A DNA stretch of 64,000 nucleotides. It comes from an uncultured Hyphomicrobiales bacterium. Its GTDB lineage: Bacteria; Pseudomonadota; Alphaproteobacteria; Rhizobiales; Xanthobacteraceae. A program made the translations under genes and the position numbers. The stretch covers positions 1-64,000 of the forward strand of contig CAIRGJ010000026.1 in the NCBI GenBank assembly GCA_903878085.1, in the 5' to 3' direction. Below the pieces are notes generated by a model. That model had not been told where the DNA came from, ran no database searches, and saw only the letters and a list, made by a program, of their open reading frames with translations. Of this stretch, positions 1 through 7,249 are shown one piece after another (the first letter of the stretch is position 1; each line of letters begins with the position of its first letter).

Positions 1-141
1 CGGGATGCCGGGTGGGTGGTGAACGTCAAACGGGTCGAGCGGATCTGGCGGCGGGAGGGGCTGAAGGTTCCGCAGAAGCAGCCGAAGAGAGGCCGGCTCT
101 GGCTCAATGACGGATCGTGCATCCGGCTGCGGCCGGAATAT
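1..141 (+). pseudogene. IS3-family transposase (OrfB) remnant
   Basis: A short reading frame, open at the window's left edge, encodes about 45 residues typical of the helix-turn-helix end of an IS3-family OrfB transposase (GWVVNVKRVERIWRREGLKV, then a basic linker and NDGSCIRLRPEY). In intact relatives this motif is followed by a HVWSYDF-type stretch that opens the DDE catalytic domain. Here the resemblance stops at about base 141 and the frame continues into unrelated sequence to a stop at 312. No DDE domain is visible, so this is a dead fragment. The upstream part lies outside the window. It marks the decayed mobile-element character of the island next to the tRNA-Ser gene. Confidence 0.8.
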
Positions 142-381
142 GCAGTTCGCCTCGGCACAGACCCGCTGCGCCCAATCTATGCGTGGTCCGGCGCCAACAC
201 GGAAACGCCTCAAAAATTCGTGCTTGACCTTCGCGGCCGGCAGCCGAGCGCGGCGGGATTGCAGCCGAGCGGATCGCAGGTGCTCGCGGCGACGAATAGC
301 GGCGCGCCGTGAACGGCACCGAAATAACGCGCGCGAGGCGGGTGCGTTGCAGGAGTTGGCCCGCACGCCACTGTCCTGCGC

Positions 382-1119
382 ATGTGGAACGTGCGCCGTG
401 TCCTGCTCGCCGCCTTATTGGCCATCGCCAGCATCCCGGCGCTGGTGCCCATGGCGGCACACGCGCAGGCCATACCTGCCGAGCCAGATACTGAGCGCCG
501 CACTCGCTACACGATTTCAGCGTCAACCGGACCCTTAGCAGTCGGATTCGATCTCTACGGCGACGGCACAGATTACGCGAATTGGATCGAGGTCTACGTC
601 AACGGCGTAAAACTGTCGCAGGCCGGGAATTGGACGCTAACCCCGGCCTCTGGCTCGCTGTCGAGTTTGCCGCGCCCGATCATCGGCGCGACGATCAGTT
701 TCGCCGCAGCTCAGACCGGCACCATCGATATTGTCGGTGCGCGGCGACCGCGGCGCATGTCGCAGTTCCAAGAAAACCAGCCGATCACCGCGCACGCCCA
801 GAATCAGGCCTACACCGATCTATGGATGACGATGCGTGAGCGGTGGGACCGTAGCCTATTGTATGGGCCCGGCTCCCATTGCTTGCCGACGCTGGCCAGG
901 CCGGCATCGCCTGGCCGCCACGTGTGCCGCAGACGGTGCATTTCAGCCGCCGACCGACTTCAACGATCGTTAGCCGCAAGGCGCGCGAAAGCGTCCCCAA
1001 GGAAGGGTTTGGGTGATGCCGTGCCTCTAACTTGGCGAGACGGCCGGCCTAGCAGCAAGGCTCTGAAGCCTGCACCTTGCCATCGTCAGTGTGATGACGG
1101 CACAATGGCTGCAACCTAG
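382..1119 (+). CDS. Phage tail-fibre-like N-terminal domain protein, probably decayed
   Basis: The first 29 residues look like a signal peptide (hydrophobic LLAALLAIASIPALVPMA, then AHAQA). Residues 40-155 resemble the N-terminal virion-attachment domain of T7-type phage tail fibres: GFDLYGDGTDYANWIEVYVN, then a GATISFAAAQTGTIDIVGAR segment and RRPRRMSQFQENQ, followed by a helix (NQAYTDLWMTMRERWDR). After about residue 160 the sequence becomes Arg/Cys-rich and unlike a natural protein, suggesting a frameshift near base 860; another frame stays open to a stop at 971-973. Intact tail fibres are much longer. A signal peptide on a tail fibre is odd and may come from a gene fusion. Probably a prophage remnant; the family call is from motif memory only. 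Confidence 0.5.
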   Translation: MWNVRRVLLAALLAIASIPALVPMAAHAQAIPAEPDTERRTRYTISASTGPLAVGFDLYGDGTDYANWIEVYVNGVKLSQAGNWTLTPASGSLSSLPRPIIGATISFAAAQTGTIDIVGARRPRRMSQFQENQPITAHAQNQAYTDLWMTMRERWDRSLLYGPGSHCLPTLARPASPGRHVCRRRCISAADRLQRSLAARRAKASPRKGLGDAVPLTWRDGRPSSKALKPAPCHRQCDDGTMAAT

Positions 1120-2005
1120 CGGCCTTCGTCCATCTGCCTCAACTGAAGAAGATATTATGCTGCGGTCGAGTAGACGGCTTAAAGTGCTTTGTCTCGCACT
1201 GTTCTTGGCGCAATCCTTGCTGCTGGCTCAGATTGCCGTTGCGGCTCCGCTACACATGGAGACCGGTCGAGCAGAGCGTACAGTGAACTGGGATGAAGGC
1301 TTTTGGCAGACCCGAGTAAGACTCTCAACAACGAACGAACAAGAACGTTTTTGCCGTTATAGGGTTATAGAGACCAGTCGAAATCCGAACAACGAACCAC
1401 CGAGCATTGGGACCTCAGGCTATAGGCTCGTGTACGCCTCTCAGCGTAGTTTGGAATGGCAAGTATGGGTTAAACCGTACGGGCATTTGGGTGACCAACA
1501 GCGCCGCTGGATCGACGAGACCTTCGAAGTCTACTTCATTTCTACGTCAGCAACTCCAGCCGAAATTTCAGCAGCGCACTGTAACCCGTTGTCGGGGGTC
1601 GAGCAGCCATACGATCCGGACCCGCCCGCATCGGGCCCTGGCGTACCAACCAACCCGCCGCCATCGCAAAATTGGGAAGCCGTTATCTACCTTCGCAGAT
1701 CCTGCACGAGCGGAGGATATGTTGATACTATCGGGGTTTCCAACAATTCGTGCCAAGCGGCGAAATCAAACGCCAAACAAAACGCGGATCTATACGACGT
1801 CTGTCGATTTCCAATGGGGCCGCTTGGGCCGGAATATCCCAATGATGCTTTTAACGGCGTTGAAACTTGGATTTTCACACCGAAATGCCGGAACTAGTCG
1901 ATTGCAGACTATCCGCAGCAGCGGATGATCGAAACAGATCATCTGCATGTCTTCAACGGACCCCAACCTTAGAGCCGGTCGGACAGCCGCGCGAAAGCGT
2001 CCCCA
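983..2005 (+). repeat. Pair of 17-bp direct repeats in the island
   Basis: The 17-mer GCGCGAAAGCGTCCCCA occurs at 983-999 and again at 1989-2005. In both copies it is followed by a similar purine-rich stretch (AGGAAGGGTT against GGAGGGGTT). One copy lies just past the tail-fibre-like remnant and the other past the secreted six-cysteine protein, so the unit between them is about 1 kb. They may be traces of a duplication or of module exchange. Confidence 0.5.
1157..1897 (+). CDS. Secreted protein of unknown function, six cysteines
   Basis: I do not recognise this 246-residue protein. The start at 1157 is chosen over an earlier in-frame ATG at 1091 because a purine-rich GAAGAAGA lies just upstream and because it begins directly with a signal peptide (basic RSSRRLK, hydrophobic core LCLALFLAQSLLLAQIAV, then AAP). 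The mature part contains six cysteines (FCRY, HCNP, SCTS, SCQA, VCRF, KCRN), enough for three disulfides, and a proline-rich linker near the middle (YDPDPPASGPGVPTNPPPSQ). Base composition is visibly more AT-rich than the housekeeping genes downstream. It sits between phage and IS remnants and is probably foreign. No catalytic motif is evident. Confidence 0.55.
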   Translation: MLRSSRRLKVLCLALFLAQSLLLAQIAVAAPLHMETGRAERTVNWDEGFWQTRVRLSTTNEQERFCRYRVIETSRNPNNEPPSIGTSGYRLVYASQRSLEWQVWVKPYGHLGDQQRRWIDETFEVYFISTSATPAEISAAHCNPLSGVEQPYDPDPPASGPGVPTNPPPSQNWEAVIYLRRSCTSGGYVDTIGVSNNSCQAAKSNAKQNADLYDVCRFPMGPLGPEYPNDAFNGVETWIFTPKCRN

Positions 2006-2190
2006 GGAGGGGTTGCGCTTAATTCGAAAATCAGTGAGTCTAATTGCGCAGCGGCCGAATGCTGAAACATCCGGCCGCCACTTGCCACAACCCGCTGCGG
2101 AACAGCGCGTCATGACCGAATCCATCAATAGCAAAAAACTGACCGGCATTCCGCCTGGCCGCGGCTCCCATACACAAGGAGCATGCGATC
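1898..2190. other. Gap with no recognisable gene
   Basis: Between the secreted six-cysteine protein and the Tat-signal protein I see no convincing coding frame or RNA. The stretch contains the second copy of the 17-bp repeat (1989-2005) and, just before the next gene, a good ribosome binding site (AAGGAG near 2176). Confidence 0.5.
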
Positions 2191-2796
2191 ATGACCAATG
2201 GAACAACCACCACTCGCCGCGCCATCTTGGCCGGCGCTGCAAGCTTGCCAGCGCTCGCAATCCCGGCCGCCGCTATGGCGGGGCCTGATCCGATTTTCGC
2301 GGCAATCGATGATCATCGACGCCTCTACGAAAAACTTAATTCCTTGGCGCATCGGCATGGGGAATTGGAGAGATCAATTCCGGCTGAAAGACGCGTGGCG
2401 TATCACGTTGAAGATCGAGGAACCGATGCGGGCAAAAATGATGATCCTCGGTGGACGGCTTTTCAGGACGATTATTGGGCTTGCTCTGACGCGGAGCAAA
2501 CATCGGCAATCGAGCTGCTAAACATTAAGCCGACCACGTTGCAGGGGGTGGCGGCATTGCTCTTATACGCCCGCGACCACGAAATAAGCGGTGCCGAGTG
2601 GCCAGATCATCTTGTTGATGATGGGGGTGATCTGGTCGCTAACCTGACGCTGCATCTCGTACACCTCCAAATGGGGCCTGCAAATTGCCACCGGTTTTGC
2701 CACCGGAGGTGCTTTGCGGCGGTATATCGCGGGTTGCTACCGTTTCCGGTAACTGACGAAAAATCTAGAAAAGACCGGACTCACGGGGCCGTGTGA
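2191..2796 (+). CDS. Tat-signal exported protein of unknown function
   Basis: The 201-residue product opens with a twin-arginine signal: TTTTRRAILAGAASLPALAI followed by PAAAMAGP, which predicts folded export by the Tat system with cleavage near residue 30. An AAGGAG-type ribosome site precedes the ATG. The mature part is short and acidic, with a helical DPIFAAIDDHRRLYEKLN stretch. Small Tat-signal proteins with this DPIFAAI start are familiar in Bradyrhizobium relatives, but no function is known to me. The last 40 residues (from about LQMGPANCHRFCHRRC) are Cys/His/Arg-rich and differ in character, so the original C-terminus may have been replaced; this point coincides with a short direct repeat at 2683-2707. 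Confidence 0.6.
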   Translation: MTNGTTTTRRAILAGAASLPALAIPAAAMAGPDPIFAAIDDHRRLYEKLNSLAHRHGELERSIPAERRVAYHVEDRGTDAGKNDDPRWTAFQDDYWACSDAEQTSAIELLNIKPTTLQGVAALLLYARDHEISGAEWPDHLVDDGGDLVANLTLHLVHLQMGPANCHRFCHRRCFAAVYRGLLPFPVTDEKSRKDRTHGAV

Positions 2797-2890
2797 TATT
2801 CGACGATAAATCAAATTCAGAATTCAAGACCGACGAATAAAAGCTGGAGGATTGCGTTATACTATTCGTTCAAATGGGAGGAACAACAAG

Positions 2891-3241
2891 ATGGTCAGCA
2901 AACTTCCGATTGACGATGCCTTAGTCCGCGCATGTGAGAAAGTGATCGCACAGGCTGAGCGGCTTCCAGCAGCGGACTATGCCAATATCGGCGAATGGCG
3001 CACACAAGGTATGGTTGTCGCAGGGATGACCGCAGGCCTCACGATAGCGTCGGCCGGCGTCATGCCGAAGACGTATGAAGCCCTGCGAGAATTAAGTAAC
3101 TTTGCGAACGCTATGCCGGCCGTTCTGGATGCCGAGCACTCTTCGACGAGCCGACCAATTGAGGGTTCAGCTACGCGGCGAAACCAGGAATGGCGCGGCC
3201 TCATTCAAGCGACGAAGTCCGCGCTTAAAGCGCGCGAATAA
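2891..3241 (+). CDS. Small hypothetical protein
   Basis: A 116-residue product begins at 2891; a GGGAGG ribosome site at 2877-2882 supports this ATG rather than the in-frame ATG at 2852. The protein is helical, with a short apolar stretch (GMVVAGMTAGLTIASAGVM, roughly residues 40-58) that could be a weak membrane segment or a buried helix, and a basic C-terminus. I recognise no domain. It lies in the accessory island between short direct repeats. Confidence 0.5.
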   Translation: MVSKLPIDDALVRACEKVIAQAERLPAADYANIGEWRTQGMVVAGMTAGLTIASAGVMPKTYEALRELSNFANAMPAVLDAEHSSTSRPIEGSATRRNQEWRGLIQATKSALKARE

Positions 3242-3397
3242 TTACCTTGGCGCAATTGTGTAGATCATTCTCATTTGCCGGGTACATACCCCCGCCACGT
3301 GGGTTTTTTCACTTATCAGATAACTGTCACCTAGCGGCCCGACTGTCGCCAATTTCACAGCCAACTTCGCCGCAGTGATGATGGTTGCGGCGGCCCA

Positions 3398-3559
3398 TCA
3401 CCAATTTGTCGGCGCCTGGGCGAACGCGATAGCCAGCAGCGCGAGGACCCCGGGCACGCCGAACACCTGATGCCCCAAGACCAGCAGCACAACCGCCGCG
3501 ATGATACAAAACCACGCGCCGATGAACTTAACGAGCGTGATGGCCGAGGTCGTATTCAT
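3398..3559 (-). CDS. Possible small membrane protein
   Basis: A minus-strand frame of 53 residues starts at 3559 (GGAG lies about nine bases upstream) and encodes two apolar segments, FIGAWFCIIAAVVLLVLGHQ and VFGVPGVLALLAIAFA, separated by a short turn. That pattern fits a two-helix inner-membrane peptide. There is no recognisable family. A longer in-frame version from 3616 exists but adds an unconvincing N-terminus. The call rests only on hydropathy and a ribosome site. Confidence 0.35.
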   Translation of the reverse strand: MNTTSAITLVKFIGAWFCIIAAVVLLVLGHQVFGVPGVLALLAIAFAQAPTNW

Positions 3560-3847
3560 AGCTGAATGCTCCATGGCGTGAGCGGGAGCAACGCACTGGA
3601 ACTCTACCGGTTCCATAACTTAAAACGCCGTCTTTGCCCTTGCGCACTTCCAACTGGGGAATTTCCCCAGTTGCTTCCATACCTTCGCAAACCGCGTCGA
3701 CCCAGGACCAAAGCGCCTTATGGAAATTGCCACCGCGATTGCCACCGGACCGGGATGGAGCGGCACCTAGACCTCATAAAATACTGTGGGCCCAATTGTG
3801 GGCCAAAAACACAATATTCTAAAAAAAATAATGAAATCAATAAGTTG
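3560..3847. other. AT-rich island/tRNA junction
   Basis: No gene is supported here. The last 70 bases before the tRNA are strikingly AT-rich (a run of eight A at about 3821-3828) and include two copies of TGTGGGCC (3785-3792 and 3797-3804). The region lies at the 3' side of the tRNA-Ser gene, where integrases usually insert DNA, so it may hold the remains of an attachment region; no integrase gene is visible. Confidence 0.35.
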
Positions 3848-3937
3848 TGGCGGAAGGGGTGGGATTCGAACCCACGGTACCCTTGCAGGTACGCCGGTTT
3901 TCAAGACCGGTGCCTTAAACCGCTCGGCCACCCTTCC
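3848..3937 (-). tRNA. tRNA-Ser(UGA)
   Basis: On the minus strand the sequence folds as a class II tRNA with a long variable arm: acceptor GGAAGGG pairs with CCCTTCC, followed by discriminator G and an encoded CCA (3848-3850). The D-arm GGCCGAGCGG and the T-arm GGTTCGAATCC are canonical. The anticodon loop CTTGAAA gives anticodon TGA (plus-strand bases 3901-3903), reading UCA and related serine codons. It is followed on its 3' side by the decayed island, consistent with use as an integration target. Confidence 0.96.
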
Positions 3938-4158
3938 GTCCTGCTAGTCCAATGGTCGAAGCAGAGCACAGTTGCAAGGCCGACAGGGCTCCGGTCCCGC
4001 GTCACTCCTTTGCCACGCATTTGCCCAAATCGTGACCGATCAAGGGACGGTCAAAAAGGCAAGTGGAACCAATTGTTTACCACGACCCCTGCGAGCGGTT
4101 CCCGCAACCGCCGTCACAGGGTATCCTAAGCCTACGCAATCGGGGACGATTTAGCAGG
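3938..4158. other. Upstream region of rlpA
   Basis: This stretch separates the divergent tRNA-Ser and rlpA genes and should hold both promoters. An in-frame extension of the rlpA frame to 4063 exists but lacks signal-peptide character, so I leave it as non-coding. No clear operator was found. Confidence 0.4.
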
Positions 4159-5199
4159 ATGAACGGATTCGGGGGCCCATTCTGCGGATTCGCACGTCAA
4201 ATCGTGCGCGTTGTTGGGCTCGGCGCGGGCTGTCTGGCCTTGGCCAACTGCTCCGGCGGCATGTCCGGCAAGGTCGATCCGAAATACGGCGTCTCGGCCA
4301 GCGCGCGCGTGGTCGAACCGGGCGCGCCGGTTCCCAAAGGCGGCGGCGCTTACCGGGTCGGCAAGCCCTATACTGTCGCCGGCCGCGTCTACATCCCCGA
4401 AGAAGACGTGAACTACAGCGCCACCGGCGTCGCGTCCTGGTATGGCGACGATTTCCACGGCCGTTTTACCGCCAACGGCGAAGTCTTCGATATGAATTCG
4501 ATCTCGGCGGCGCATAAGACGCTGCCGCTGCCGTCGTATGTGCGGGTCACCAATCTGGCAAACAAGCGTTCCATCGTGGTGCGGGTCAACGACCGCGGGC
4601 CCTATGCCCAGGATCGTGTCATCGATCTGTCGGTGAAAACCGCGCAGCTTTTGGGCTTCTACGGCCACGGCCTGGCCAAGGTGAAGGTTGATTATGTCGG
4701 GCGCGCGCCGCTGGCCGGCTCCGACGACCGCAAGCTGATGGCGACCTTGCGCGACGGCAACGGGAAGCCGGCCGATGTCATGCTGGCGCTGAACGATGCT
4801 GCTCCGGTGCGCCGGAATACAGCGGCGAACACGCCAGCTCCTGAGGCGGATGCGGAAGATGAAGTTGCTCCGGTAAAGGTCGCGTCTGCCAGAGATTTCA
4901 CCCCAACTTTCTTCGATTCCCGCCCCATGACCGACGTTGCCGCCAAGGCGCCGGCTGAACGGCCGTACCGGCTCGGCGAGGGCGCCCGCGAAGTGCCGCC
5001 GCCGATGGGTACGAAAACGGCGGCCAAGGCGGCATTGCGTTCGCCGACGACCGAATTGACCGCCACCGCCCGGCCCAATCCGGCCGTCACGGCCGAAGCG
5101 ATTGCCCCCGCGGAGCCCGCGGTTTCGCCGGTTTCCGCTTACGCTCCGACCCGCTATGATCAGCCGGCGGGCTTTATGAGCGGCCGCGGCCTTTACTGA
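4159..5199 (+). CDS. rlpA: RlpA-family septal-ring lytic transglycosylase lipoprotein
   Basis: RlpA proteins cleave peptidoglycan strands lacking peptide stems and help daughter-cell separation from the periplasm. The 346-residue product starts with a short basic region and an apolar segment ending GLGAGCLALANCSGG, where either cysteine could be the lipidated residue (neither lipobox is perfect). A double-psi beta-barrel domain covers about residues 90-195: ATGVASWYGDDFHGRFTANG, AAHKTLPLPS (catalytic-type His) and VNDRGPY (catalytic-type Asp) are all present. The C-terminal 150 residues are Ala/Pro-rich and disordered, and no SPOR domain is apparent. The start at 4159 gives the signal sequence directly; the weak AGCAGG just before it is a modest ribosome site. 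Confidence 0.88.
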   Translation: MNGFGGPFCGFARQIVRVVGLGAGCLALANCSGGMSGKVDPKYGVSASARVVEPGAPVPKGGGAYRVGKPYTVAGRVYIPEEDVNYSATGVASWYGDDFHGRFTANGEVFDMNSISAAHKTLPLPSYVRVTNLANKRSIVVRVNDRGPYAQDRVIDLSVKTAQLLGFYGHGLAKVKVDYVGRAPLAGSDDRKLMATLRDGNGKPADVMLALNDAAPVRRNTAANTPAPEADAEDEVAPVKVASARDFTPTFFDSRPMTDVAAKAPAERPYRLGEGAREVPPPMGTKTAAKAALRSPTTELTATARPNPAVTAEAIAPAEPAVSPVSAYAPTRYDQPAGFMSGRGLY

Positions 5200-5285
5200 G
5201 CCGCAATTTCCCGTTCACTGGACCGCTTATTGATACTTGCAGGGCGGGGGAATGCCGCCTTTAGCGTTATTGCGAAACAGAACCC

Positions 5286-6521
5286 ATGATCGGCCGGACT
5301 GTTCAGATCGGAGCCCTGCTGACGGCCTTGGCCGTCGGCTTGTGCGCCGTCGCCATCGCCGCGCCGGCCAAGAAGGAAGCGCCCGCCGCCGCCCAGAAGA
5401 AAGACGTCGTCAAAAAAGACGAGCCGCCGATCACGGCGCCGCACGCCATTTTGATCGACGCCGAGAACGGCGCGATTTTATTCGAACGCGATCCCGACAA
5501 GCTGATTTTTCCGGCCAGCCTCGCCAAGCTGATGACCGCCGAATACGTCTTCCATGAACTCAAAGAGGGCCGCATCAAGCTGACCGACGAATACGTTGTC
5601 AGCGAAAACGCCTGGCGCAAAGGCGGCGCGCCGTCGCACGGCTCGACCATGTATGCCGCGCTGCACAGCAGGATTTCGGTCGACGACCTGCTGCACGGCG
5701 TCATCATCCATTCCGGCAACGACGCCTGCATCGTGCTGGCCGAGGCGATTGCCGGCAATGAATCCGAGTTCGCCGCCAAGCTGACGCAACGCGCGCGCGA
5801 AATCGGTCTGACCAAATCGACCTTCGGCAATTCGAACGGGCTGCCCGATCCCGGAACACTGGTGACGACGCGCGAGCTCGGATTGCTGGCCCGCCACATC
5901 ATTCGCGAGTACCCCGAATTTTATCCGATCTACGGCCAGCGCGAGTTCACCTGGAACAAGATCCGCCAGCAGAACCGCAACCCGCTGCTGGGCACGCTCG
6001 ACGGCGCCGACGGCATGAAAACCGGCTTCACCAAGGAAGCCGGCTACGGCCTGGTCGGCTCGGCGGTGCAGAACGGCTTGCGCCTCGTCGTCGTCGTCAA
6101 CGGTCTGCAAAGCGCCAAGGAGCGCGCCGACGAAGGCAAGAAGTTACTGGAATGGGGTTTCCGCACCTTCGAACAGCGCATTCTGTTCGCCGAGGGTCAG
6201 AACATCGGCGCCGCCAAAGTATTCGGCGGCGCGGACAGTAAGGTGCCGCTGGTCGCGGCCGGCCAGGTCCGCGTGATGATGCCCAAGAATGGCAGCGACA
6301 GACTGGTGGCGCGCATCGTCTATAACGGCCCGGTCCCGGCGCCGGTCGAGCAGGGGCAGCGTATTGGCGTGCTCAAGGTCTGGCGCAACGACACCGTGAT
6401 CCTGGAGATGCCGCTCAAGGCCGCCGAAAGCATCGGCAAAGGCAACCTGTCGCAACGCGCCTTCGATGCTGTGAGTGAATTGATGATTGGTCTGTTCCGC
6501 GCCGGTGCCGAGCGGCTATGA
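5286..6521 (+). CDS. dacA: D-alanyl-D-alanine carboxypeptidase (PBP5/6 family)
   Basis: This penicillin-binding serine peptidase trims the terminal D-Ala from pentapeptide stems in the periplasm. The 411-residue product has a signal peptide (residues 1-26, ending VAIAA) and the three hallmark motifs in order: SLAK at 78-81 with nucleophile Ser78 and Lys81, SGN at 143-145, and KTG at 245-247. A C-terminal beta-rich PBP5_C-type region (about 300-380) and a terminal amphipathic helix (ELMIGLFRAGAERL) for membrane contact follow. It comes 86 bases after rlpA on the same strand, so both wall-active genes may be co-expressed. Family identity is firm; which dac paralogue it is cannot be told from sequence alone. 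Confidence 0.9.
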   Translation: MIGRTVQIGALLTALAVGLCAVAIAAPAKKEAPAAAQKKDVVKKDEPPITAPHAILIDAENGAILFERDPDKLIFPASLAKLMTAEYVFHELKEGRIKLTDEYVVSENAWRKGGAPSHGSTMYAALHSRISVDDLLHGVIIHSGNDACIVLAEAIAGNESEFAAKLTQRAREIGLTKSTFGNSNGLPDPGTLVTTRELGLLARHIIREYPEFYPIYGQREFTWNKIRQQNRNPLLGTLDGADGMKTGFTKEAGYGLVGSAVQNGLRLVVVVNGLQSAKERADEGKKLLEWGFRTFEQRILFAEGQNIGAAKVFGGADSKVPLVAAGQVRVMMPKNGSDRLVARIVYNGPVPAPVEQGQRIGVLKVWRNDTVILEMPLKAAESIGKGNLSQRAFDAVSELMIGLFRAGAERL

Positions 6522-6580
6522 TCTTTTCTTGCGCCGCGCCCCGCCGACGGGGTCAGCGGCTGCCGCCGAGACAGGACTAG

Positions 6581-7249
6581 ATGCGCGGACATTTCATCAC
6601 CTTCGAAGGCGGCGAAGGCAGCGGCAAATCCACCCACGCGGCGACCTTGGCGCAACGCCTCAAGGCGTCCGGCATCGACATCGTGCTGACGCGCGAGCCG
6701 GGCGGCTCCCCTGGCGCCGAGATCATCCGGCACATTCTGCTGTCCGGCATTGCCAAGCCGCTGGGCGCGGAAACCGAGACCATTCTGTTTGCCGCGGCGC
6801 GCGACGATCATATGCGCAGCACCATCTTGCCGGCGCTCGAAGCCGGGCAATGGGTGATCTGCGACCGCTTCATCGATTCCACCCGCGTCTATCAGGGCAT
6901 CCTCGGCAAGGTCGACGGCAAGTTGATCCGCGGGCTAGAGCGCGTGACGGTCGGCGCTGCGATGCCGGAGCTGACGTTCATTCTCGACGTGCCAGCGACC
7001 ATCGGGCTGGCCCGCGCCAAGACCCGGCGCGGCGCCGGCGCTGCCGACCGCTTCGAGGCGGAATCGGTCGAATATCATGAGCATCTGCGGCAGGCCTATC
7101 TGGCGCTGGCCAAGCTCGAGCCGAAGCGCTGTGTCGTCATCGACGGCCGCGCGCCGCGCGACGTGGTGGCGGACCGGATCTGGGCCGCGGTGAACCAGCG
7201 GCTGTCGGGCGCACCGGCGGCGCGCGCGGCGGAGCCCGCGGCGCCGTGA
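6581..7249 (+). CDS. tmk: Thymidylate kinase
   Basis: It phosphorylates dTMP to dTDP with ATP, in the cytoplasm. The 222-residue protein has the P-loop FEGGEGSGKST (residues 8-18), the DRF motif CDRFIDSTRVYQG (Asp95, Arg96) that binds the substrate phosphate, and an Arg-rich LID (AKTRRGAGAADRFE, near 147-160). The length is normal for the family. Its stop codon overlaps the GTG start of holB by four bases (GTGA), which points to translational coupling. The tmk-holB pair is a standard bacterial arrangement. Confidence 0.95.
   Translation: MRGHFITFEGGEGSGKSTHAATLAQRLKASGIDIVLTREPGGSPGAEIIRHILLSGIAKPLGAETETILFAAARDDHMRSTILPALEAGQWVICDRFIDSTRVYQGILGKVDGKLIRGLERVTVGAAMPELTFILDVPATIGLARAKTRRGAGAADRFEAESVEYHEHLRQAYLALAKLEPKRCVVIDGRAPRDVVADRIWAAVNQRLSGAPAARAAEPAAP

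Larger units (their letters stand above)
2683..3749 (+). repeat. Near-identical 25-bp direct repeats
   Basis: Bases 2683-2707 and 3725-3749 are near-identical, differing only in the middle (AATTGCCACCGGTTTTGCCA against AATTGCCACCGCGATTGCCA, both continuing CCGGA). Each copy is itself an imperfect tandem of a 12-mer containing TTGCCACCG. The pair bounds a roughly 1-kb segment holding the 116-residue and 53-residue hypothetical genes. They could be relics of recombination sites or of a duplication. Confidence 0.4.

Noticed and set aside
3540-3760. Minus-strand frame reading ALWSWVDAVCEGMEATGEIP and onward
   Set aside because: It looks protein-like for about 50 residues but has no start, no family match and overlaps a small membrane-protein candidate; too little to call a gene.
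1-3847. Active prophage
   Set aside because: Only one decayed tail-fibre-like gene is present; no capsid, terminase, portal, lysis or integrase gene is visible.
3566-4129. Plus-strand open frame crossing the tRNA-Ser gene
   Set aside because: The part with WDSNPRYPCRYAGF is the antisense translation of the tRNA, a well-known false gene.
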